34,563 nt of DNA from UBA2206 sp049303905. Its GTDB lineage: Bacteria; Patescibacteriota; Minisyncoccia; Moranbacterales; UBA2206. The notes under the pieces are model-generated. The model worked only from the letters and a program-made list of their open reading frames with translations. It ran no database searches and was not told the origin of the DNA. Shown here piece by piece: positions 29,162 to 34,563 of this stretch; positions within the stretch are counted from its first letter, which is position 1; every line of letters begins with the position of its first letter. The position numbers and the translations under genes are program-made. Where the stretch lies: NCBI GenBank assembly GCA_049303905.1, contig JBAQNP010000038.1, positions 1 to 34,563 on the forward strand, read 5' to 3'.

Positions 29162-30421
29162 ATGCAAATTAAGATTAACCACATTGCAAAGATGGAAGGG
29201 CATGCCGGATTTATGGCAAGTGTTCTTCAGGGTGATGTTAAGTCTTCTAAATTGGAAATACAAGAAGGAATCCGCCTTATCGAAGGCGTTTTAATTGGGC
29301 GACATTATAAAGATATGCCGGTAGTGGCACAAAGGATTTGTGGAATTTGCCCGGTAGTGCATAATATAACAGCGATAAAATCTATTGAAAATGCTTTTGG
29401 AATAATTGTGAGTGAAGAAACAAAAAAACTTCGTGAAATTATGGAGCTTGGGCAAATTATCCATTCACATGCTTTGCATCTTTTCTTTTTGTCTTTGGCA
29501 GATTTTTTGAATATGGATAATGATTTGAAATTGGTGGAAAAATATCCCAAAGAAACAAAAATAGCTATGCGGATTCGTGAATATGGAATGGAAATTGTGA
29601 GAGTGATTGGAGGACGAGTGATCCATCCACTTACCAATGAAGTTGGAGGATTTAAAAGAATACCAGATAGCGAAGAGCTCAGAAAATTAGTTTTTTCTTC
29701 TAGCGAAATTTTGCAAGATGCGATAGCGTTAGGGAATTTTTTCAAGAAAATAAAACTGCCAGAATTTTCTCGAGAAACAGAATATGTTTGTCTTTCAGCT
29801 CCTTCAAAATATGCCATTTATGACGGAGATATCATTTCTAATCGAGGGCTCAATATCCCGGTGGGTAGTTTTGAAAATAATTTTCATGAATTGCAAAAAC
29901 AAAGAGAGGTGATAAAAAGAGTAGAGCATGAAGGAAAAAGTTATATGGTGGGCGCAATCGCTAGAATCAACTTAAACCGAAAAAAATTGCGACCAGAAGC
30001 GCACAGATATCTTAGCAGTTTAGAATTAAAATTTCCTGATTATAATCCTTTCAACAATATCCTATGTCAAATGGTAGAAGTCATTCATGCCATAGAAGAG
30101 TCGTCGCATCTTTTGAAGCAGATTTTGCATTGCGATTTGGAAAAAGTTCTCACTAGACCTTATGAGGTCAGAGAAGGCTCGGGGGCGGCGGCTGTAGAAG
30201 CTCCGAGAGGCACGCTCTACTATCACACGGAAATCGATGCTAAAGGGTATATCAGAAATGTGAACATAATCACGCCAACGGCGCAAGTTTTGTCTAACTT
30301 GGAAGAGGATATTGCCAGGTATATTCCAGGGATTATAAAATTAAAGGGTCAGGCGCGGGAGCGAAAATTGCGCGCTTTCATTCGAGCTTATGATCCTTGT
30401 ATAAGTTGCGCGGTGCATTAG
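29162..30421 (+). CDS. [NiFe]-hydrogenase large (catalytic) subunit
   Basis: 419 residues binding the NiFe(CN)2CO centre. The L1 motif is RICGICPVVH with Arg58, Cys60, Cys63 and His67. The L2 motif DPCISCAVH is the very C-terminus, with Cys413, Cys416 and His419 as the last residue. Most large subunits carry a C-terminal peptide after this histidine that is removed by a protease on nickel insertion; here none is encoded. Glu12/His14 in KMEGHAG also match the family. With the small subunit this forms a minimal dimer, most similar by eye to cytoplasmic group 3. The only hyp-like gene nearby is the partial HypA at 31001. Confidence 0.9.
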   Translation: MQIKINHIAKMEGHAGFMASVLQGDVKSSKLEIQEGIRLIEGVLIGRHYKDMPVVAQRICGICPVVHNITAIKSIENAFGIIVSEETKKLREIMELGQIIHSHALHLFFLSLADFLNMDNDLKLVEKYPKETKIAMRIREYGMEIVRVIGGRVIHPLTNEVGGFKRIPDSEELRKLVFSSSEILQDAIALGNFFKKIKLPEFSRETEYVCLSAPSKYAIYDGDIISNRGLNIPVGSFENNFHELQKQREVIKRVEHEGKSYMVGAIARINLNRKKLRPEAHRYLSSLELKFPDYNPFNNILCQMVEVIHAIEESSHLLKQILHCDLEKVLTRPYEVREGSGAAAVEAPRGTLYYHTEIDAKGYIRNVNIITPTAQVLSNLEEDIARYIPGIIKLKGQARERKLRAFIRAYDPCISCAVH

Positions 30422-30524
30422 TTCATGCAACATATAACATGCAGTATGAAACAATTTTTTAATAATTTAATATTGTATGAAGCACGTAGTTTGTTATATG
30501 CTACATGTTTCATGCTACATGATT
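30422..30524. repeat. CATGAAA-family palindromic repeat, copy B5 (before desulfoferrodoxin)
   Basis: Begins with CATGCAA, CATATAA, CATGCAG, TATGAAA after the hydrogenase stop and ends with TTATATG, CTACATG, TTTCATG, CTACATG and ATT, then the ATG of the next gene. Confidence 0.75.
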
Positions 30525-30899
30525 ATGACCGAGTTAAATCAAATTTATAAGTGTAATGTTTGCGGGAACATTGTGGAAATGGTCCATGCCGGAGTAGGTG
30601 AATTAGTTTGCTGTGGACAGCCGATGGAACTTAAACAAGAAAAAACTCAAGATGAAGGAATGGAAAAGCATGTGCCGGTTATTGAAAGAACGGCAATTGG
30701 GGTGATTGTGAGTGTAGGAAAAGTTCCTCACCCAATGATTTCCGAGCATTATATCGAATGGATTGAAGTGATCACAGAACATCGAGTTTATAGAAAACAT
30801 CTTGAACCAGGGCAAGAACCGTCAGCAGAATTTTGCTTGGAAGCTGAGCATATCGAAGCACGAGCCTATTGCAATGTGCATGGGTTGTGGAAAGAATAA
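30525..30899 (+). CDS. dfx: desulfoferrodoxin (two-iron superoxide reductase)
   Basis: 124 residues from ATG 30525. Residues 1-35 are the desulforedoxin-like domain with Cys10, Cys13, Cys29 and Cys30 binding the rubredoxin-type iron. Residues 40-124 are the neelaredoxin domain with His49, His69, His75, Cys116 and His119 binding the catalytic iron (EKHVPVIE, HPMISEHYIEWIE, CNVHGLWKE). It reduces superoxide to peroxide in anaerobes. Sixteen upstream codons in frame lie in the B5 repeat and are not part of the protein. Its place between hydrogenase and HypA-like genes suggests oxygen protection of the redox cluster. Confidence 0.94.
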   Translation: MTELNQIYKCNVCGNIVEMVHAGVGELVCCGQPMELKQEKTQDEGMEKHVPVIERTAIGVIVSVGKVPHPMISEHYIEWIEVITEHRVYRKHLEPGQEPSAEFCLEAEHIEARAYCNVHGLWKE

Positions 30900-30903
30900 A
30901 TCA

Positions 30904-30991
30904 GAACCACTGATTAGCACGTGATTATCCTGATTACACATGAATTAAAATTCAGTGAAATCATGTGTAAATCAGTGAGAATCAGTGGTTC
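30904..30991. repeat. AATCAGTG-type palindrome before the HypA-like gene
   Basis: GAACCACTGATT (30904-30915) is a perfect inverted copy of AATCAGTGGTTC (30980-30991). Inside, TGATTACACATGA (30931-30943) pairs with TCATGTGTAAATCA (30961-30974) with one bulge. It resembles the A and B families in plan but has a different unit. Confidence 0.75.
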
Positions 30992-31000
30992 AGACATTTT

Positions 31001-31273
31001 ATGCATGATTTCTTACTTGCCAAAGAAATAATTGACGAACTGAAAATAATAGCTCAAGAAAAAAAACTTGAGAATATTCACAGTGTGAATGTGGAAATTG
31101 GAACAATCGCTTTGGCTCACGATGGATTCGAAGAACACACTGAAGATATCTCTTTGGAAAATTTGCAATTTGGACTTGAAAGCATCGCAAAAAACACTGA
31201 ATTTAAAGGTACGAAATTTAACATTAAAAAAGTTGCAGGAGAAAATTGGAGAATAACGGATGTTGAAGTATAA
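31001..31273 (+). CDS. HypA-like protein lacking the zinc ribbon
   Basis: 90 residues. The N-terminus MHDFLLAKEIIDELKIIAQE matches the nickel-binding start of HypA (M-H-E/D), and NVEIGTIALAHDGFEEHTED and FGLESIAKNTEFKGTKFNIK follow the HypA fold. HypA usually has about 113 residues with two CxxC pairs forming a zinc ribbon; here there is no cysteine at all. It may be a nickel-delivery protein that works without zinc control, or a diverged relative with another task. It lies downstream of hydrogenase and desulfoferrodoxin. HypB-HypF are not in the window. Confidence 0.7.
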   Translation: MHDFLLAKEIIDELKIIAQEKKLENIHSVNVEIGTIALAHDGFEEHTEDISLENLQFGLESIAKNTEFKGTKFNIKKVAGENWRITDVEV

Positions 31274-31274
31274 T
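31246..31274 (+). promoter_or_regulatory. promoter of gap
   Basis: TTGGAG (31246-31251), 17 bases, TATAAT (31269-31274), overlapping the end of the HypA-like gene. Transcription would start near 31281, seven bases before the structured leader. Confidence 0.55.
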
Positions 31275-31287
31275 AAAAGTGGATAGT

Positions 31288-31445
31288 ATCCCGCACCAAT
31301 TCCAATCAAGGCTTAATATAGTAATTGGTTTTGTGTGTGTGGTCGCCTCCGGCTTAGTTTTTAATTTAATATAATTATTTACAGCGAATTGGTGCAGGGA
31401 TGCTCATTTTTGTTCCTGCTCATTTCATTCGCAGACAAAAATGGC
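31288..31445 (+). promoter_or_regulatory. structured leader element, copy 2 (gap)
   Basis: Outer helix: ATCCC plus GCACCAATTC (31288-31302) with GAATTGGTGC (31386-31395), a bulged A, and GGGAT (31397-31401). The second helix follows without linker: GC-T-CATTTTTGT (31402-31413) with ACAAAAATG-GC (31435-31445), so the gap start codon (31441-31443) is base-paired. The inner hairpin GCC-TCC-GGC and the GTGGTCGCCT block match copy 1. Confidence 0.75.
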
Positions 31446-32439
31446 AAAGATAGCAATCAATGGTTTCGGTCGGATTGGTCGACCAAGTTTCAAAATCGCA
31501 TTTGAAAAAGATGAGGTGGAAATTGTGGCGATAAATGATTTGACGGATATCAAAACTGCGGCGCATCTTTTGAAATATGATTCAAGTTATGGAATCTATG
31601 GCAAGGAAGTGGTAGTAGATGAAAAAAACTCAGAACTAATAATCGATGGCACAAGGATAAAATATTTTATGGAAATGGATCCAGTAAATTTGCCTTGGGG
31701 AGATTTAGGAGTTGATGTAGTTTTGGAGTGCAGTGGAGTTTTTAACAGCAAAGAAAAAGCTCAAAAGCATATTGATGCGGGAGCAAAAAAAGTTATTCTT
31801 TCAGCCCCAGCTAAAGATGATACGCCAGTTTATCTTTTAGGAGTAAATGAAAATGAATATAAAAATGAAACCATTATTTCTAATGGCTCTTGTACTACCA
31901 ATTGTTTGTCGCCAATGATAAAGGTGTTGGATGAAAATTTTGGAGTGGAAAAAGGTTTTTTGACAACCGTGCATTCATACACAAATAGCCAGCGCATTTT
32001 GGATCTGCCGAGCAAAGATTTACGTGAAGCTAGATCTGCCGGACAAAATATAATCCCAACCACAACTGGTGCGGCAAAAACTGTGGCGAAGGCTATAAAA
32101 AGTATGGAGGGGAAATTAGATGGAATTTCTATGCGAGTACCAACTCCAGTGGTTTCAGTCACTGATTTTGTGGGTATTTTGAAAAATGAAGCGACAGTAA
32201 AAGAAATCAACCAAGCTTTTGAGGATGCTTCCAAAAATGGACTAAAAAATATTTTATCAGTAAGCAAAGAAGAATTAGTTTCAATGGATTTTAAAGGTAA
32301 TCCAAATAGCGCCATCGTTGATCTTCCTCTCACAATGGCTAATGGAAATTTAGTGAAGGTTGTAGGTTGGTATGACAATGAATGGGGGTATTCCAATCGC
32401 TTAGTGGAAATGGCGGAGTTTATTGGAAAGAGCGAATAA
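31441..32439 (+). CDS. gap: glyceraldehyde-3-phosphate dehydrogenase, type I
   Basis: A 332-residue glycolytic enzyme that oxidises glyceraldehyde 3-phosphate with NAD. Rossmann motif INGFGRIGRPSFK at 5-17; the acidic residue in VAINDL favours NAD. Catalytic Cys151 in NGSCTTNC and His178 in TTVHSYT. The C-terminal VVGWYDNEWGYSNRLVEMAE is typical. Full length. The start codon lies inside the second helix of the upstream leader, with no Shine-Dalgarno, so expression is probably controlled at translation. Confidence 0.97.
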   Translation: MAKIAINGFGRIGRPSFKIAFEKDEVEIVAINDLTDIKTAAHLLKYDSSYGIYGKEVVVDEKNSELIIDGTRIKYFMEMDPVNLPWGDLGVDVVLECSGVFNSKEKAQKHIDAGAKKVILSAPAKDDTPVYLLGVNENEYKNETIISNGSCTTNCLSPMIKVLDENFGVEKGFLTTVHSYTNSQRILDLPSKDLREARSAGQNIIPTTTGAAKTVAKAIKSMEGKLDGISMRVPTPVVSVTDFVGILKNEATVKEINQAFEDASKNGLKNILSVSKEELVSMDFKGNPNSAIVDLPLTMANGNLVKVVGWYDNEWGYSNRLVEMAEFIGKSE

Positions 32440-32453
32440 GTAAGAATAAAATT

Positions 32454-33050
32454 ATGCCAAAGCAAATATCAATAATTCCAGATACAAGAATAATCGGAAA
32501 AATATATTTTATAAGAGGCGAGAAAGTTATGCTTGATAATGATCTGGCGGAGCTTTATGGGGTTACAACAGGAAATTTAAATAAGGCAGTCAAGCGAAAT
32601 GCAAAACGCTTTCCGGCTGATTTTATGTTTCAACTTAATGATAAGGAGGCGGATATTTTTTCAAGGTTTCAAAATGGCGATGTGGAGCAAGGTTCTGATT
32701 TGCGGATTATGACCTCAAAAAACAAAGCTAACTTGAGATTCCAAAATGGAACCTCAAGTTATGGCGGACGACGTTACAAGCCTTATGTTTTTACTGAACA
32801 AGGCGTTTCTATGCTCTCCTCTGTTTTGAAAAGCGACAGGGCTATACAGGTTAATATCCAAATTATGCGCACTTTTACCAAAATGCGACGGCTTTTAGCT
32901 ACTAACAAAGAGCTTAAGGAAAAAATAGAAAAAATGGAAAAGAAATATGACAATAATTTCAAAATTATTTTTAAAGTAATTGCCGGATTTATGAAAACGG
33001 ATTTTAAGGGAGAAGAAATGAAAATAATTGGATTTGATGATAAAAAGTAG
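32454..33050 (+). CDS. ORF6N domain protein
   Basis: 198 residues from ATG 32454; the frame is open into gap, but that part is a shadow. The ORF6N (KilA-N-like) DNA-binding domain spans about residues 8-135: IRGEKVMLDNDLAELYGVTT, then KRNAKRFPADFMFQLNDKEA, and SSYGGRRYKPYVFTEQGVSM followed by LSSVLKSDRAIQVNIQIMRT. Compared with the usual sequence, about 30 residues (SRFQNGDVEQGSDLRIMTSK and following) are inserted before LRFQNGTSSYGG, with RFQNG occurring twice. A coiled coil follows (KELKEKIEKMEKKYDNNFK). The family is common in prophages and accessory regions; role unclear. Confidence 0.85.
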   Translation: MPKQISIIPDTRIIGKIYFIRGEKVMLDNDLAELYGVTTGNLNKAVKRNAKRFPADFMFQLNDKEADIFSRFQNGDVEQGSDLRIMTSKNKANLRFQNGTSSYGGRRYKPYVFTEQGVSMLSSVLKSDRAIQVNIQIMRTFTKMRRLLATNKELKEKIEKMEKKYDNNFKIIFKVIAGFMKTDFKGEEMKIIGFDDKK

Positions 33051-33087
33051 GAGGTAAAAAAATAAAATACTTTTTGATATTAAACTT

Positions 33088-34560
33088 ATGGAAAACCCCA
33101 ACTTTCTCAAACAAAAATATAATCTGCATAATTCCAAAGAAGTCAAAGCGGCGACAAAGCATTCTGATGAAAAAATTCCCAACAATCCAGATGACCAAAT
33201 TCAAAATTATCTTAATCGGTTAGAAAATATTCTTAATCCTACAAAGAGAAAAGGGCATCCTAATGAAGATAGAAGGGAGCGGAATTTAAATCTTCTAAAA
33301 CCTACTCTTTATGATAAATTTGTCATTAAGCCTCAAGATATCCCAGAAGGTTTTTTTGAAAATCAAAAAAGAATTGCTAGAGAACAAGGTTATGGTGACA
33401 TTGAAATTACAGACGAGATAAGGAATCAGCATACGGAAGTGATAATTTCTGACCAAAGAAGTTCACTGGATAATTGGATAAATTATCTCACTTCTGCTGA
33501 TAAGCAAGAAGTCCCATATTCGGACTGGTTGAAATACTGGTCTTTTAGAAGTGTTTTGGGAATAGGAGAATACGACAAGGAAAAAAAGCAATTTACCAAA
33601 AGATCCAAAGGTACCACAAAACCTTTTCCTGATCTAGATCGCGAAGCCTTGGCCTATGTTTTGGATGCAGTTGAAAAGAAATATAAAAAAGAAGAAATAG
33701 GCTTTGATTTTAAAGATGAAGAAGAAAAAAAAGAATTTGAAAAATTTCTTCAAGGAGAAAACTTTGCCAAGCTTTATGCTTGGGCGATTGAGAAAGTGAC
33801 ACCAGCTTCCAAAGAATTGCTAGCTAACACGGAGGGTGAGTGGAAAAAATATGAACAAGGTTCAAATCATTTGCCGTTGGTGGAATCTCTTCAGGGTCAC
33901 GGCACTGGTTGGTGCACAGCCGGAGAATCAACTGCAAAAGCTCAACTTAAGAACGGGGATTTCTATGTTTATTATTCATATGATGAAAACAAAAAACCAA
34001 CCATTCCTCGAGTGGCCATTCGAATGCAAAAAGGAAAAATTTCCGAAGTGCGAGGTATCGCTCATGAACAAAATTTGGATCCTTATGTGAATGATATAGT
34101 CAAGGAAAAGCTGACAGAATTTCCTGATGGTAAAGAATATGAAAAGAAAACTGAAAATATGAAACAGCTCACTGAAATTGAAAAGAAAACCAAATCTAAT
34201 CAAAAATTAACCAAGGAAGAATTAGTTTTTCTTTATGAAATAGATAATAAAATTCAAGGCTTTGGCTATGACAGAGATCCAAGGATTAAAGAAATTCAAG
34301 AACAAAGAAAACCGCACATCCAAAAAGACGCCCCAGTTGTTTTTGAGTGTGAACCAAATCAAATTGCCAACAAACCAGAGGATGTTAATGAAAATACTAG
34401 GGCGTATATAGGTGAATTAAAATCAGAAATTTTTGAGTTATTAACCAGCCGAGCAATTCTACTCCAAAGCATATCTAACACTTTGTGCTTTGAAGTAGGC
34501 TTGTATCTTTTGAGGTCTTCTTTGAATCGATTTCATAAACGCATGAATATTTCTTTTTAA
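33088..34560 (+). CDS. large uncharacterised protein, 3' end replaced by inserted DNA
   Basis: 490 residues as read. The helical N-terminal half includes a charged segment (DEIRNQHTEVIISDQRSSLD). The most distinctive block is GHGTGWCTAGEST at 270-282, followed by GDFYVYYSYDENKKPTIPRV and KISEVRGIAHEQNLDPYVND. From memory, long CPR hypothetical proteins carry this WCTAGES block and continue well past the point reached here. From about 34435 the frame appears to enter foreign sequence (LTSRAILLQSISNTLCF and on), and the antisense strand there reads as the end of another protein. So the native C-terminus is probably lost. AGGAGG at 33049 is too far from the ATG to serve it. Confidence 0.65.
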   Translation: MENPNFLKQKYNLHNSKEVKAATKHSDEKIPNNPDDQIQNYLNRLENILNPTKRKGHPNEDRRERNLNLLKPTLYDKFVIKPQDIPEGFFENQKRIAREQGYGDIEITDEIRNQHTEVIISDQRSSLDNWINYLTSADKQEVPYSDWLKYWSFRSVLGIGEYDKEKKQFTKRSKGTTKPFPDLDREALAYVLDAVEKKYKKEEIGFDFKDEEEKKEFEKFLQGENFAKLYAWAIEKVTPASKELLANTEGEWKKYEQGSNHLPLVESLQGHGTGWCTAGESTAKAQLKNGDFYVYYSYDENKKPTIPRVAIRMQKGKISEVRGIAHEQNLDPYVNDIVKEKLTEFPDGKEYEKKTENMKQLTEIEKKTKSNQKLTKEELVFLYEIDNKIQGFGYDRDPRIKEIQEQRKPHIQKDAPVVFECEPNQIANKPEDVNENTRAYIGELKSEIFELLTSRAILLQSISNTLCFEVGLYLLRSSLNRFHKRMNISF

Positions 34561-34563
34561 CTC
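34459..34563 (-). CDS. 3' fragment of an ORF, possibly a transposase
   Basis: On the minus strand an open frame enters from beyond the window and ends with TAG at 34461-34459. It reads ELKRNIHAFMKSIQRRPQKI, then QAYFKAQSVRYALE. The basic helical ending is compatible with a transposase C-terminus, but I cannot name the family. The plus-strand frame through the same bases looks unnatural, which supports this strand. GAGTTA at 34435 may be the element's outer end. Confidence 0.4.
   Translation of the reverse strand, partial: ELKRNIHAFMKSIQRRPQKIQAYFKAQSVRYALE

Noticed and set aside
30477..30524. N-terminal extensions of dfx, rpmB, ssb and rpsF through upstream in-frame codons
   Set aside because: The extra residues are translations of the CATGAAA repeat, are alike among unrelated proteins, and precede the normal family N-termini.
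34553..34563. Last bases TTTTTAACTC equal to 71-80, suggesting a circular contig or second element end
   Set aside because: Only ten AT-rich bases; not enough to infer circularity or a terminal inverted repeat.

Overview
The window looks like a contig from a low-GC Patescibacteria (CPR) genome of the Parcubacteria/Moranbacteria type. This is inferred from compact housekeeping proteins, truncated or domain-stripped versions of universal proteins (TsaB-like, HypA-like), a long-form nucleoside diphosphate kinase, AAA/DUF4143, RhuM and ORF6N accessory genes, and few Shine-Dalgarno sites. No rRNA, tRNA, CRISPR array or intact insertion sequence was seen. Both extreme ends read as fragments of minus-strand ORFs that could be transposases, so the contig may be bounded by insertion sequences.

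Layout. 1-3700: small membrane and coiled-coil proteins, an amidase lipoprotein, then an ECF sigma factor, a membrane partner and a secreted small protein. The sigma gene and the secreted-protein gene share a promoter-like motif. A half-length TsaB-like protein follows. 3700-6000: an accessory strip with RhuM, a decayed antirepressor-like remnant and two uncharacterised genes. 6000-13650: rpoB and rpoC, with a promoter pair and a hairpin over the rpoB start. 13680-17100: a TrmB-type regulator, a three-gene operon of small membrane proteins, and an AAA/DUF4143 ATPase flanked by duplicated promoter sequence. 17150-22600: ftsK, a RodZ-like protein, recA, ndk. 22600-27680: rpmB, an M50 protease, a 47-residue membrane miniprotein under an apparent RNA switch, efp, then the rpsF-ssb-rpsR operon with a structured leader, and ychF. 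27880-31280: a redox cluster with two-subunit [NiFe] hydrogenase, desulfoferrodoxin and a zinc-ribbon-less HypA-like protein. 31290-34563: gap, an ORF6N protein and a large uncharacterised protein that appears cut by an insertion at about 34435.

The most unusual content is non-coding. (1) Two homologous leader elements of about 160 nt precede the M50 protease and gap. They have several compensatory base changes, the same bulged base, and a second helix that holds or abuts the start codon. (2) Five genes have a -10 hexamer followed by exactly six bases and then ATG, which predicts leaderless mRNAs. (3) Two families of dispersed, imperfectly palindromic intergenic repeats, TTTACGAAAATACGAA-like and CATGAAA-like, occupy most gaps between housekeeping genes, and the second family runs directly into start codons. 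(4) The sigma/membrane/secreted-protein module carries a duplicated promoter motif. All RNA structures were found by eye and were not folded by computer.
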